Part shown: positions 25,236 to 38,931 of the stretch, piece after piece | Layout: each line of letters opens with the position of its first letter | Numbering within the stretch: position 1 is the first letter of the stretch | Origin: Phytoseiulus persimilis | Taxonomy: Eukaryota; Arthropoda; Arachnida; Mesostigmata; Phytoseiidae | Reading direction: 5' to 3' | NCBI GenBank assembly: GCA_037576195.1 | Contig: CM075101.1 | Span: 3,224,001 to 3,288,000, forward strand | Length of the DNA: 64,000 nucleotides | Program-made: the position numbers and the translations under genes | The notes under the pieces: model-generated | What the model was told of the DNA's origin: nothing | Seen by the model: the letters and a program-made list of their open reading frames with translations, nothing else | Database searches by the model: none

Positions 25236-28200
25236 CCGCGGAATTCATGCCTCTTCCGACTCGCTCGCATCAGATCTCGGACCCGGATCGGAGCCACGGC
25301 GGGGTCGAACGGAAGCTATTGTCGGGTCAATGTCAGAAACAACAAGACGCATCTCTGGGTGCCAAAGGATGCATCGCTCACTCACTCGCGGCAGGGGCGG
25401 GGCTTGGGCGATGTTAAGTGCCGACACTACTTGACGCTGTCCCGATACGAACGGAGCCATTGTAGTCGAACACGCCATGACGATATTATGTACGAGCCGG
25501 GCGTGACTGCGCGCAGGCGACAAACATCACGTGAGACACACTTGCCAATCCACGTTTGTGATCTCGGTGCCGGTGGTAGTGACTGTTGCCGTGCTGCCAT
25601 GTCTGGAGCTTTCCATTTCCGGAGGATATCAGGCCCAGCAAAAGGTGCGCCCCTTCGAATTTTCGTCAAAGATCATCCGATCGGACGTGCACTCTCTGAG
25701 TGAGCCAGGCTCCAATCCGAGTCGATGGCTTGAAGCCCCATGTACTCGCAGTGGATTTCCCCGAGCAGAACGTCGTGCTTTCCGGCGGTTATCTCCCGAA
25801 TTTGAAATTTCTCCTAATGAACGGGTGAATACGTCACGAGCTTGATTTCAAGATGCCAAGCGCTCGCTCCATCAAATGAATGAGATTAGCTTTCTTTGCG
25901 CTTATCTCAAGGAATACTGCGAGGTTAATGAAGCTCCGGCTTATCTAAATTATCAGGATCATTTAATCTTTGCCGAGCCTCTCGCCGGCTCTCTCGATCC
26001 GAGCCGGAGAATGCATCGCGCGCGAACAAAAGCGAAACTTGATGTTCGTCTCAACAATCACGTCAACGTTTTGAGAAACGACGAAAGGTAAAGCACGCAC
26101 ACGTCTGACCCACAAAAGGATAATGAGGGGACGTGTTTCTTGAACTCATGATTAGGAGTTGAGGGGCGAACAAGCAGAAAAAAAAAACCATAAACAATGG
26201 AAAAGCTTGAGATAGGTCTGTTATCGGCCGTAATTACCCCCGGATTATCTCGGCGCTCAAGTTCTTTTCATGAGCACAGCCGTATTCTACGATGGCGGGA
26301 AATCGTATCCCCATCTAACCGAGAGCAAGGTGGGAGGTGCCTCCGGGGTATATCTGGTTCAACACGAGCGGCTGTTGGCTCAACCGCGGCCGTTCCAGAA
26401 CTCTTCTCCTCGGTTCAAGTTAAGCATTGAGCGCACCGATTAACGATTGACGAGCGCGATGGGTTCATCAAGGCGTCATCCGAACCGGGCGATGGCATAA
26501 TTTCGATGCAAAGGTTCCCAAGGTCATGAGTTTTGACTCACGTCGGGCGGTTTCCTTCGATATTTTCGTACCTCGTATTGTATTATATCATAATTATTAT
26601 ATTTCGTATTGAGCTGTCGAAAGTCTCACCGTTCCCACTTCCATCACCTCGAACAGCGTCTGAAGCAAGCCTCTGAAAGCTCGTCGACACGAGCTCCGTG
26701 TCATCGACAAGCAAACCGATTTTCTCGACTTCTCCGTGGCTCGCTTCTCTAAACCCCGACGGTATCTCGAAGTGGGTGAGGGCTCCAAGAACTGAATCAG
26801 TTTAGTGCCGAGGGGGACGTTCACGACAACACCTCAGTAATCCTATACTATTTCAATCGGGCGCCGTTTTGGACAACGTCTGCGGTAAACGCTAGCGGCA
26901 CGCAGCTCCGTTCCAACTGTTGACGAAGGATCGGATGAAACGTCTTATCTCGAACAGAAATCAGTGTTGAATTCAACGAGAGCCGGGAACGACGTAGCGG
27001 CGATGACGGCAGACTAGGGAAGGCGTGATGTATTCCGAGAAGCTCCGGGGAGTCTGATTCCGTTACTTTACGAGAACGTTGCCATAACATCATAAGTTCG
27101 ACAGAATCCCGAAGGAAGCGAAGTACGGCGGTGGGTCTCAGTGATTTCCCAACAATCCTGAGACGGGTGTCTGCAGAGCCGGTTCCTCTACGGCTCCATC
27201 TTGAGAGCGCCGTCCGCGAGTTCCGACTATTGACGTCGATGAACAGAAGAAAGAGCTCCATTTCGATTTTCTGCAAGGGTCCCAACGTGCTCCGTGCAAA
27301 CATGGCGGCAGGCCGATGCGCTTACCGTGAATACGCGGGAAGAACATTGAGGGGTTTCCAAGACGTTCTGCCATCAATGGAAACTCTAAGAACGGACGCA
27401 GAAGACTTGGATCTACATTGGCAAAATAACATGCGATATCGAGGAACGTTATCGGAAATCACAGAAGTAGAAACTGTGCTTCGGATCCTGAAATTCCGAT
27501 TCCCGAGATTTCCACGGTCACCGATTGACACATGGACGAAGATCAGATCTCCCTCGATCGAGGCGCATGGTCACCATCTGAATCGAAGATCAAATGCGGA
27601 TTGATGAGGTCAACCTCGATCGACCCGGAAAATCGCGATATTTTCGTAAAGATGTTGGATTCCAGTTCAATGAAGATCGCGTGGGGAGAAATGAGAAGTT
27701 GTGCTCGAAACACGTCTAGACGCCTGGTTCACTGACATGGACGGACGTTATCGGGATCTCTCCGGAGCGAACGATTGCTGTTTTTTCCGACGGTTTCCGA
27801 CCGCGATCACGCTCGCCGAGGAGGATCCGACGAACCTCCTGGACTTCCCTCACAGGACGGCAGGGAACAAGCGGTACTTTTGTTCGAGCTGGCCAGGAGC
27901 ACTTCCGCGCCATGCGTGTTGTCCAGCTAACGTGCACTCGAGAACGTGAGGTGAAAACACTCGAGAGAGGCTTTCCGTGCTCCGATGGTCGATATCAACC
28001 TCGATCACCACGTAATCATGATCGTCTGACTGAAATCACCATTCTTCGTATTCTCCCCTAATGACTTGTTCTCCCCATATTCATGTTTCGATCGACAGAA
28101 AATCGGGATCCCATTGTATGCTGAGACGCGCGTGTTTTGTGTTGTCCGTGAGATAGTGAATGCGATTCACTGTGGACGGGAACACGATCGGGACCGCGGG

Positions 28201-28471
28201 CTATATCACCGAAGACTTCATCGATGCGAGAGCGATCAGTTTTTGATTGTCCCTGTAATGTGAGGGTCATAAACAATTCTTCCTTCCGCGTAATCAAGCC
28301 AAGTGACATAAGATAGTCGTAAACGATGAAGTGAGAGGGGGGAGTTGTGGCGCTGGATGAAAGTCGGTTTTTGGAGAATAAGATATCGTCTCGCGTGAAT
28401 TCCAGACCGACGAAACCCCCTTGCTCAGTTGTCCGACTTTTTGTCCAGCTGGGTGGTTTGTTCGTTCCTCC

Positions 28472-28506
28472 GCCCGCCCGCCCGCCCGTTGGTCCGTCCG
28501 TCCGTC
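28472..28506. repeat. (CCCG)n and (GTCC)n tetranucleotide runs
   Basis: About four CCCG units at 28472-28488 are followed shortly by GTCC units at 28492-28506. Confidence 0.7.
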
Positions 28507-30693
28507 TGGTTGATAAGACAGAAAACCACGGACGGAGAATAACACAGATATGATCAATAGTCGCTGGCAGCCGCACCGGCGGCGACATTTGGAAGGAAAT
28601 CCAAGGGAAATCATTGATAAAAGAGAGGAGTTTAGCCGAGGCATTTATCACGATTTTGGGTTTAGCTCCGAGAGATCGGTCGGTGAGATTATGGAGCGGC
28701 CAGAAGATCCGGCAGCCTTTCCGTTTTTTCGCCCGCTGCGGCCGGCGCTCTTTGCTTCATAGACGCACTCGTTCATTCACTCGACCGAAATTCGCGATCG
28801 GCCCTCTGTTCAGAGCTCGAGGTTATCGGCGAAATCCTACAACGAACACTCAACGGATCTTCAGGAGAGAGCGGTGAACGCACGGCTCTGCGCTGAGTTT
28901 TTTTTTGTTTCCCTCACCACCCACGATACATGCACGGATATCTCTTGAATACCCGCGAAAACGTCCCGCTGTCGATGTCGACGCTCTCTAACCCGCGTTG
29001 CTCTCGAGCGGATCAGATCGTCTTCCCGTCTTCGAGAGACTCATTTCTCCCTGTTTGGTTATCGATTCGTCGGAGAGGAATCAATTTGTTCTCGAAGCGA
29101 ATTTAGCTCTGATCTGAATCTCTGCGCGGTGGCCCCGCACGATGGACTCCTCAAAATCTCTGTGATTAAAGAACAACCGCTCGCTCACGGCACGCAGAGT
29201 GTTTTTATTACTGTTGCAGGAAATTATCGACAGAGCTCGACTCGGATCTCGCCGCCCAACTCATTTGTTCGAGTAGCGCGCTGCGAGTTTGTTCTTTTGT
29301 TGATTCGTTTGTTCCACCACGGAACTGTGAGCTGTCTCCGAGATCCGAAGAACAGATTCATTGCCCACAGGAGCTCGAATCGGCGGCCTCCGTCGAACGC
29401 GCTCTCAGTCCAAAGCGGTCATGGATGCATCAAATCATCGGCTGCTCCCGCTCCGACGTTTCCGGGGGCAACACACCATGTTCGTGGGAGTGTTTGTGGA
29501 TGAGTTGCCAATGGGGAACCATGAAATGAGATGATAAAAACCGACTCTGATCAGTGGATGAAAACTAGTTTTCGAGAAAGCGGAATCAAAAGCCAGCCCA
29601 GTATTCGCACTCGTCGTTCAGCACCCACTCTACCCACCGTCGACGAAGCCTAACTTATTGATGAGTTTCTTACGTCGCTGTCATCGACGACGGACGGAGT
29701 GATTGCTGATGACGGACGCCCGAAGGAAGCTCTCCGACAGATCGATGCACATCGTGAAGTCATCGAGGGTCGTGACCACCGACACCCTTCGCGAACATTT
29801 CTTTTCTGTGTTTCCCTCGACGAGTTCCCAAAACGCCGATATGAGCGCGAGCGGAATCGGCGAAACGCGGTGGCATCGCGACGAGTGCCCGAACGGGCTC
29901 GAGCTGGGTGTGAGTGAGGTCTGTACTTGTCATGATATTCACGGGATTATTCTTTATGCCGTTTGACAAGCGTGCCGTCGCGCTCGAGGCGAGTTGCGGC
30001 GTGCGCGACACCCAATTCATCGATCATGCCCGAGGAGCGGCAACAGCCTAAGCCGAACGAGCTTTTGATTCGTTTCCACGAGTCGGGCGCTGTAGCCTTC
30101 ACGCGGATTATCCCGGAAAACTGATAATGGACCATCGGGAAAAGCGTCCGCGGCTCCAATGAGCGACACGCATGCTGTTGGCCGCTGTCGATATTCTCAA
30201 AACTCAGACGATGGTTGTGGCATCACAATTACAGGCGGACGGCGGAGCTTCCGACTGCCGCCGCACATAGCTTCAGAAAGCCATAATCTGTTTTCGTACT
30301 TAAACTCCGCCGAGGAAAGAGGGAAGTCAGATATTCTTGGAAGCAGCATGAGCTCTTCCCGCATTCAAAGTCAGAGCTGTCCTATCAGGTCATACAATCG
30401 GGAATTTGCCCCTCTCAGACTTTGTTGAGTCGCAGTCCTATTGTGGATGGGTTTCGAACGAGCTCTGATCGAAGGAAAACACTAAGTTGAATAAGTCTGG
30501 CTGAAATGCGTCTTGAACACTTCGTGCCATCAACTGAAGCTCAGTCCCTCGTCGATTCTGAAGCGATGTCTCTCGTTTGTGGGAACTTCGGCCAAAACAT
30601 TTGCCTTCTCTTTGCTATCGCCCTCTCGGAACTCTCAGATTCCACGCCTTCGACCGAATCCGAGATATTTTCTGCCTTGACACCTTCAAGCAG

Positions 30694-30971
30694 CAATATC
30701 TGCGTCGGACGCAGTGATCAGCGATCGGTGAATATCGTTCTCAGCCTGCCTGGGCTATCGCCCAAACCCGCCAACTTCCTTTCCCAGGGACCCGTCGACG
30801 GACATGCAGGACATCTTGCAGGAGATCGTCGAGCACTTCACAGTCTATGCTGGTTACTCCGCAGTTCCTCAAGGAAAGCTTCAACAAAAATTGACTTTCC
30901 CCGTCTCGGAATTCCGATGGCGTCAAAGACCAGGCGTTGCGTACCCGTCGAAATCGGAGCGCAAGACGTAG
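30694..30971 (+). CDS. Candidate last two exons of an unknown gene
   Basis: Proposed exon one is 30694-30727, after an acceptor ending TTCAAGCAG. A 60-base GT-AG intron follows (30728-30787) with a clean tract ending CTTCCTTTCCCAG. Exon two is 30788-30971, ending in TAG. The codon split across the junction keeps frame, and the product reads ISASDAVISD, then RDPSTDMQDILQEIVEHF, then YAGYSAVPQGKL, ending in a basic KSERKT tail. Third positions are GC-rich and the first part looks like an amphipathic helix. I recognise no family. A second frame is open over the whole span and the minus strand is also open, so this rests mainly on the short intron and its acceptor. Confidence 0.22.
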
Positions 30972-33900
30972 GTCCGACCTCCGCGAGAAGAGGATCGGAC
31001 GCTCAAAGTATCCGACGATTGGGGTAGAGCGTGGGTGGCGGAACTCGTACGCTGGCGATTCGTTGGCCAGCAACGCTGCTTGGAAATCCTGAGATGTCCG
31101 AGGAGCGAGTTATACGAAAGCTCCGATAGTGTTCCAGCTGTCAAGCACCGCGATGCACTGGACAAGCTTTGTTCTTCACGAGAAGCCAGACCAGGAGTCC
31201 GATCCGAATGAACGGCGCTCTGGCGACACAACGTTCAGCCGAACTCGCTCCTGAGACGCTGGTTGTTGTCTTTGTTGATTTTGTCATACGAGCAGCACGA
31301 GCGACAACAACCTGTAATTTACGCAAGCTCTCGAGGCATAGGAATCATTGCGAATCATCAAATGGTGAACACAGACAGCGATGACGGGAGGACTTGAGCG
31401 TGAGCACGCACGCCAAGAACGCGCAAATATCCCGTCCATTCGGCTGAAGTACAACGAAGCCGTTGCTTATCTGCTGTATGATCTTCGGCCAGATGTAATC
31501 GCCAGATTCGTGCTCCAAGCTCTGGTTGTCTCACAGCGTAGACAAATCGCCGCGTATCCGAAAAGCAGAAACCAATGAGCTGTTCGTGGGCACAGTTCTT
31601 CGGAAGAGTATTGTTCCAGCCATCCGCGGCTGACGTCGACAAGGTGACGGCTGGGCTCTCGCGGAGTTTTGATCCCTTGCATGGTTTTCGTGAGCGAACG
31701 TCGACTAACCGGCGGGCCGCCTGAGACCCGACGACGCACCACTCGGCGGGAAGCGAGCGTACGATGTGGCCATCGGCACCGCCGGCAGGCTGGCACTGCG
31801 TTTCTGACTCCGTGTCAGAGAAGATCGGAAAAGATTATATCGTCGACCACCGGCGGATGGCCGTCAAGCATCGAGCAATTCATCCGTCCGAGTGGCCAAC
31901 AAGTCAGACACTGCTGAAACACCAGGGTCTTCACCATGAGAAACGACCAGACATCGCAGGCTCCTGATCGCGCGCTGCTGCGACCGAGATAACATCGCGA
32001 AACAACTGCTCGACTGGCCATCTAGGGGAGAGGAATTGTCCCTCCTCGACACGGACCTGAGCGAGTTTGGATTTGGCAACACGTTTCTCCCAAAATCGAA
32101 ACGAAGTCCGCATCGCCCGCCCCATCGAAGAGACCGTCGCGCGGTTCCATTCATCGTGTGTCGAGTTCGCCTTTGTGAACGTTTCATGACCAAGAGATCA
32201 GTCGTCGAATTCAGCTCTTAAATTACAAGTCATTTGGAACTGTCTCGCCACAACCGAAGTTCCCATGATTAGATCCCATCAAGATACGCGATAGTGACTG
32301 TTGACATCTCCATCGCTCCCGAAACTCCGGAATGCCGGATCCAGCCACACCTTTTTCCGACCGGATGGACATCTCCCGAATTAACGCCTGAGGCTCGCTC
32401 TTCTGCCGACCGACGATTTCCGGGAGTTCCGTCAAAAAGTTCATCTCATTGACGTGTACGTTAATCGTGGAACGTCTGCAGCGTTGGTAACGTTCGCGAC
32501 CAAGGACCGCGCTCATGCAGGCATCGTACTCGTTTTTGCAACGAGTAATCTAACCATCATGAAATCCCCAATCGGCGACACGACCGCCATCAAGCTTATA
32601 TTCGCTATCAATAAGGCCGGGAGAAACGTCGTAGTAAAGAACAATACGGCTTTCGAACAAAGATTCACGGACGGCTTATCGGTGTACCATCGAAAAACAA
32701 GTCTTTTTCCAAAGTTTATCTGAAGCTCTTCCACGGCGGACATCCATAGCTCACGATGGATAGACGAACAGACGAAATCGCGACCAGATAACCACCGCTG
32801 TGCGGATGATCTGCTGAGCGCGTTCCCGCGAAGACCGAAAACGAGTCCACCGTTGGCCATCCTGATCGATGTTTGTTGAATTACAATCACCGACTAATGC
32901 TCACCAAGCCGTTTTGCACCGTCCCCGGACTTGAAGCGGAGCCGAAATCCTCGTGATCGACCACGCTCTGCGAAACGTGACCCAGAGTACATTTTCTCAT
33001 GCCCTGGAGGTGGGGACTCGAAACATTCACACTCAGCGATCGTAACACCTCGAGAAATTTTCCTCATCGTTTTTGAGAGCTCACCAAGTCTGCGTTGCTC
33101 ACGGAATTTCGACGAAGATCGCAAGAACAACAGCAGCAGCTTTCGAACAGTTCCTCCCACACGAAGTTCGGGAAGTCGAGACGGAACGTTGCATCGCCAG
33201 GTTCACAGCGAAAGTGAGCGAACCTCACGCGTAATTCACGTATTAAGAGTGGACCACACGCAACCGAACATCAATCGTGTCCGAAAAAGTCTCCAGAGCA
33301 ACTTTGGCAAGTGCGTTCGTTGGCGATCGATTGGCGCAGAAAGACCAATACAAATAAAATAACAGCCGTGATGAAAAAAAAAAATGGAAAGGAGTTAGAG
33401 CGGAGCTACGAACAGCGATACTTCATCATTCTTAGTCGCCCGCGAAAATGTGTTGCCATTGATTCCGTACGACGCGAGCGACCAAGTGGGAACCGCTCGC
33501 TAACGCTACTCCATACGAACTGGCTCGGTGGACAATTTAGGGAGCTCTTTGTGACAGTTGTTCCCGGTGGTCAGTTATTGAGGAGTGGCGTCGGGCGCCG
33601 CAAATCCTTCCACAGCCCCTCCTGAATTTACCAACAACGAGTGAGAAGACACTCGATATCCAAACGGCACAGAGTGTTCCTGGAGAATTATCACATCTCA
33701 GCTGTGAGTTGCGACGAAGCTTCCCGAAACTTTATCTAAAATGTCTCTTCGGCTGTCACCGGCAGCTCTTGAGAGAATTTTGTTTATACAATTTGTTTTT
33801 ATGGCCCCCGGGTCACGGTGTTTGTCATGCGAGACCGAAAGCAAAACGCTCACTTAACTACCTCGATAAAGTCGTTCCACAGACAAGAACGAAAGGGACA

Positions 33901-34097
33901 CCCTGTATTTTGATTTTTTCTCCGCTACGCCAGGTCTGGGCAACTTGTCTAGGTGTTTGTTGACAACCGATGCCGGCAGGTTGAGGTTCCAGGAGTGGGG
34001 TCTCACAGTCGAATGGAGCAATAAAAGCTTTCCCGTTCTCGCTTGACCCTGGCTCGTCGCAGAAGCGATCTGAATCTTCGGACTTGGCATATCGCGA

Positions 34098-34112
34098 AGA
34101 GAGAGAGAGAGA
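34098..34112. repeat. (GA)n microsatellite
   Basis: About seven GA units. In arthropods GAGAG runs can bind GAGA factor, but nothing else here suggests a promoter. Confidence 0.75.
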
Positions 34113-35496
34113 AGAGCGCTCGCGAAGTATTGTGGCTCGGCATTGGATAGATGCAGCAGTGTACTGGTCGGCTGTGCGCAGGGAATCTACCGAGCACTCT
34201 GCGGCAAATCACGGGAAACATCCGGCCTTGTTGTGACTCTTGTTGCGTTCGTTGATGCGACCGGAGCTGACGGGACACGCCGCGCGTCCTATCGGCAACG
34301 GGTATCGCTCCGTCCACTGGACAGGAAAAATAGCTTTCTGATGAGTTGACCTCAGAGAATCGGCGGCAGCGAGGAAGAGTCAAAGCGAGCCGAAAGCGTT
34401 ATCTTCGATACCGAAACCAGAAGCGCCGTCTTCGTCGTCGTTGCCGCCACCGATGTCGATTGCCGGTCATCAAAGTGTTTGTTACAATCGCGTCCGAAGG
34501 CGTTGAGTCGGTCGTTAGTTGGTCGGTCCATTGGGTTCCTTTCTGATGCCCCAGAGATACGGGTGAACCAGCCGATTGATACATGAACACACTATTCCCC
34601 TATTGAGTGTTTGAGCAGAACGAGGCCGAGGAGTCGAACATCCGGTCCTCTCGGATTCAAATTTGGCGTCCGGCCAGCTGCGGGACTCAGGTCCTGCGAA
34701 CGGCAGATTGGGGAAATTTCGCCGCAATCGCCGGCGCTGACGAAGTGCTCCTGTTCGCCGCCGGATCCCTCGCATCCCATCTCCACTTATACAACTACGG
34801 GGTCAGATGTGACTTCAGCTGAAGCCTATCTGGGTGTGCGACTGTAAAGTTTCACGGGTCAGGCGCAGTATCTCCGCTGCTCTGTATTTTTCACTCGCTT
34901 CAACTATGTATAAGAGACTCCTGAGGTGAATCGGCTCGCTGAAGTCGCATCGGGTGCAGCTGTTTTTATTGCGCAACGCTCCTGTCCGACAACGAGAGCT
35001 GACCGGATGTGGTGACGATGGCTCCGATTTTTTTCGGCGCGAGCGCTGTTACGCGGCCGAAGGAGAACTTCGAATGAGGATCGTGTTCGCGTCCTCGGCG
35101 GAAGGGGAAGCCGTCCGAGGGTCCGGCCCGGAGTTGAGATTGGAATGCACGGAACGCGATTGGCATCTCTCTCCTACACGATGAGAACGATTCTACCACG
35201 AGCATGGCTGGACCGTCTCTCTCGATACATCCGCTGGAAATAATCGTTCACAGTCGTTCGATGACGATCTGAAGTAGGAGAAGAGTCTCGACTTCGGCAG
35301 CACACTGGACGAGCTCACGTTTTCCACAGCGATCGCGGTCATCAGAAGGGTCCGAGTTCGTGAGGCATCATTTTCCTGAGTAGTTCCTGTTCCCCGCCCA
35401 GGTGGCGCCACGAGAGATCTCCGGAATTCAGCTTGAAGGACCTCCGATATTGTCGAGCCATGGATTCGTACGATGCACAGCTCGGGGGAGGGAACG

Positions 35497-35510
35497 CCCC
35501 CCCCCCCCCC
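35497..35510. repeat. C14 homopolymer
   Basis: Fourteen consecutive C residues followed by TCACCC. Confidence 0.9.
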
Positions 35511-36133
35511 TCACCCGAGAAGGATCCGCCGAGGTTCGGCATCGGAAAAAGGAATGCTCGCCAAGTCTCCGAAATGTGACTCCTCTGAAATGGGGCTCCT
35601 CGGTCAACTCAGAGGAGCGCTCATCCTCAGATAGGAGCTTTTGGAATCTGTTCGCAGACTTCTGCATGCGGCGAGGGTGAGACCGCAGTCCGGAATCGCT
35701 GTTCCGACCATCGGTTCTAATCGTGCTCTGGTGCGGGGCGTGTTGAAGAGCGATGAGAGCCTCCGTGCATTGTTTTCTGATCGACGCTCCCTTCGTTCGC
35801 TCCCGACGAACATCGTTCCGAGCCGTCCGAACAGATATGGTGACCACCATCGTTTGGTGGAGAGCTGAGTGACTGCTTTCGAAGGGGTAAGCGGACCGTC
35901 GAGAACGAACGGACGTACGTACGTCCGCCGCAGTCGTGTCAGAAGAGGGGCAACCAAGAGATATTTAGAGAGGGACACATAGGGAGAAGCGGGAGTGCGG
36001 CCGGCTGAGAGTGTTATCGGCTCGGCTCGCCCCCGGTCAGCCTATCGCGTCCCCCAGCGGCTGTTCGGCGCCTGATAAGGCTATCTCGTGCTATCTGAGT
36101 TCACTTTATACATTCCGGAAGGGGGAAGAAGGG

Positions 36134-36200
36134 CGCCTAGCCAGGCAACGAGGAAAAGGAAGATAAGAGCCCAGCAGCCAGTTCGTGAGCTGGCTAGGCG
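36134..36200. repeat. 11-bp perfect inverted repeat, possible stem-loop
   Basis: CGCCTAGCCAG at 36134-36144 pairs exactly with CTGGCTAGGCG at 36190-36200 across a 45-base, purine-rich loop. A GAC run (to about 36213) follows the right arm directly. A transcript from either strand could form the stem. Confidence 0.5.
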
Positions 36201-38247
36201 ACGACGACGACACAGCCGAGGTTTGGTTGAAAATTGACAGGTCACCAGCTCAGAAGCAAAGGAGCCTCTGCAGCACCAGAGGACGATGAGGATAAGCGAA
36301 GGAGGGGCAGGCAGGATTACCTCTGGCTCTTATCGTTCATGCGAGCTCTCCTTCCCTCCATCGTTGTCGTCGCAGCCGACTCCTTTCCTGTATCCGCGAT
36401 CAGACGATTGAGGGAAACCTGGAGATAGTCTCCTGTCCGGAGTGAAGCCGTCGTGTCGGATGACGAAACGACTGAGCAGGTGCTGAGCGGCTGCGTACGC
36501 TTTCCGAGTTCAAGGATCGAGACAGAGGGACGGGAAACGGTTGAAAAGCAGTTCCAGGAAACAGGTGTAGAAACAAGGGGGCGGGTTCGGGATTTCCCGG
36601 GATGCGGGGGACGTCCGCAACGTTTTGTGGTGCTGCTGTTTCGGTTTCACGTTCGGGCAGCCATGCCTCTGAGGTGTCTATCATCCGCAAACGTGGGCCA
36701 TCGCGAGCGAAGCCGCAAAGCCGGACGGCGAGAAATTAGTTGTCCGCTCCCGCGTCTTTGATGGAGCCCCGTCATGTTTGAGTCCCCTCATGTCCAGGCT
36801 CTCCGTGTGACAGCTTTGACACCGCCTGCTACGAGTTGCGCAACCGCCCAGAGAACTCTATTTCGGATGAGTGAGAGGGAGCCCTTCAACCAGCGTGGCT
36901 AACTGTTATGCTTACCCCACCCGCGAGTGAGGCAGCGGCATCGCTTTAGCTGTCTCATCATCAGCGAAATCAGAGCCGGAAGCGGTGTCCTCGCCGTATC
37001 TGCTGTTAGCGTTGCCTCTCGTCGGGCCTTTTTGATTCTCGACAGCGGTGCTGACTAGCATCTGCTGCCAGGCTCCCCCGCCAACCGGTTTGAGATCCGA
37101 ATCAAACCACGGCCGCTCAACGGAGCGCTTCGACTTTGTCGGCTCCGATCGGCTAGCCCGCAAAGCATCGGTCGCTCACGTAAGGAGGGGTCTCACCGAT
37201 CTCCCAGGTCCCTCCGACGTTCGATGCAGCCCTGGAAAGCTCCAAAGTGTCTGAGAAACTTCCTCCGGTCGGGAGGACGTCCGACACGTGGAAGCCCCCC
37301 CCCCCTCCAATTCCGTGACGACACACAGAATCGGCCTATAATCAACACACTCATGGTGTCCCTCGTAGCCATTGTCGGTGCTCTCGCTGCTGACGCAGAT
37401 AAAACTCGTCTCCCTGTCGCGTGTTATCGCTTCTGCTGTTGGTGGTTGTAGTAGAAGTAGTGTCAGCGGGGCCGGCGCTTCTGCTGACGTTCTCCTCTCC
37501 ATTTTCCTGTGCTCTCCAGTAATTCGTATCCTCAGTCCTCTTCCAACGCCTTCACAGATAGTTGTCAGACGCAGTGGCAAGCGGAGCCAGCCGCCCGCCC
37601 GGCCGCGGACCGGAATTCGGCCAACGGAAGTGCTCTGAGTGAGAAGTGAGTGGCAACTCTCCACTGATAAGTGATTAGAGCAGATACGAGTGCTCCACTC
37701 TGCCAGTGAGAGCGCCAACGAGCCAGTCGGTCCAGCCGCAGAGGCTGTCGGCATCTGCAATCTATCTGTGGATCCGTCCCTCGCTTCGTTCATGCAGATC
37801 AATCGGAGCCGCGCTGCAAGCCAACAAGTTACATAAACCGGAACAGGGCGTCCTCTGGTGCAGCCCACATATATCGCATCCTCAGCCTCTTTTCAGACCC
37901 AATCTCCAAGAACGGCATGATTTCACTTAGGAGCGGATGAGACTCTGCCGAATATGCGAATGGAAACGATCTCGACAGCGCTGCCGTGAAGATGGCGACG
38001 AGACCGCGCCTCCCGCTCCCATCGCGTTTCCTACTCCGACCGAATAGAGTGAAGATGACTTACGATAAGGACGTGCTCATCAACACAGCATTATTCCGAA
38101 GCGAGAAAGGGCGCTTCGAGACGGACCAGTCGCGCCGTTGATCGATCTTTTGTGTCAATCACGCATCGCGGTGCTCCCTTCGTTGAAATCTTGCATCGGA
38201 GTTGTCGACAGATTATACTTCGTTCGGGTGTCCGACGATTAGTTGGA
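36201..38247. other. No gene recognised; leader-like composition in part
   Basis: The stretch to about 36420 has GAC, GAGGA and AAGGA runs like an untranslated leader. The minus strand is open from 37868 to 37176 (230 codons) without recognisable residues. Confidence 0.3.
37295..37305. repeat. C11 homopolymer
   Basis: Eleven consecutive C residues followed by TCCAATTCC. Confidence 0.9.
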
Positions 38248-38269
38248 GGGGGGGGGGGGGGGGGGGGGG
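38248..38269. repeat. G22 homopolymer
   Basis: Twenty-two consecutive G residues between AGTTGGA and ATGATG. It is the longest homopolymer in the window and can form G-quadruplexes. Confidence 0.92.
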
Positions 38270-38931
38270 ATGATGTGCCTAATGTGAATTCTCGCCTCTT
38301 GGGCATGCGGAGCCAACTCTTCTTTGTGACGAAAGATTTTTCCGAGAGAGTGAGAACGATCGATATCTCTCGTTGCGGCCATGTTCTGAGAAAGGATTGA
38401 GATTGCACTCGGACCCGAGAACAGGATATTCCAATCGAGAAGGAGGCAGTCGTCTGCGCTGATCGTAATTCGTTCCGTAGTGAGACGTCGTCCCATCAAC
38501 GTCGACACGGAGAAAAGAACCAAGCCCGTTTGCTCCTAACGTAGCATTTGATCTGACTTCGAGGATACCAGTCCAGGAATTCCAAACGTTCAGCCGAACG
38601 GCGAGGCAACTGCGGCGTCCATCGCGGCGATGTAATCAACGCGACCCGTTCATGACTGAGACGGACAATCTTTCAGGACGTATCATCGTCGAATCTGTTG
38701 AATGCACATCTGTCTCTATCGAAACGTTGGAGCGATCATCGGCATCGAACGCAAAAACAACTCAGTCGATACGGACTCCTCCTCCTCCTCCCCCCCTCCC
38801 TTCTTGGAAGATGGTGTTTCCCATCTTCTCTCGTCGAGCTTTCGACAGAAAAGGGAGCCGCCCCCAAACGGAACACATGCCTTAGCACCATCTGCCCCCA
38901 CCTATCCCTGTTGCCATCAACGCACGCCACC

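Larger units (their letters stand above)
23997..30693. other. No gene recognised
   Basis: This holds the C11A9 tract at 25216-25235, an A10 run at 26178-26187, and (CCCG)n and (GTCC)n runs at 28472-28506. Frames of up to 197 codons occur (28651-28058, minus) without recognisable residues or splice edges. Confidence 0.4.
30972..36133. other. No gene recognised
   Basis: Short frames on both strands, an A11 run at 33374-33384, and a short palindromic ACGTACGTACGT run near 35913. A CTTCGGCAGCACA word at 35292-35304 matches the start region of U6 snRNA, but the match stops there. Confidence 0.4.

Noticed and set aside
35292-35304. 13-base match to the start region of U6 snRNA (CTTCGGCAGCACA)
   Set aside because: The following bases do not continue the conserved U6 sequence and there is no U6-like 3' part.
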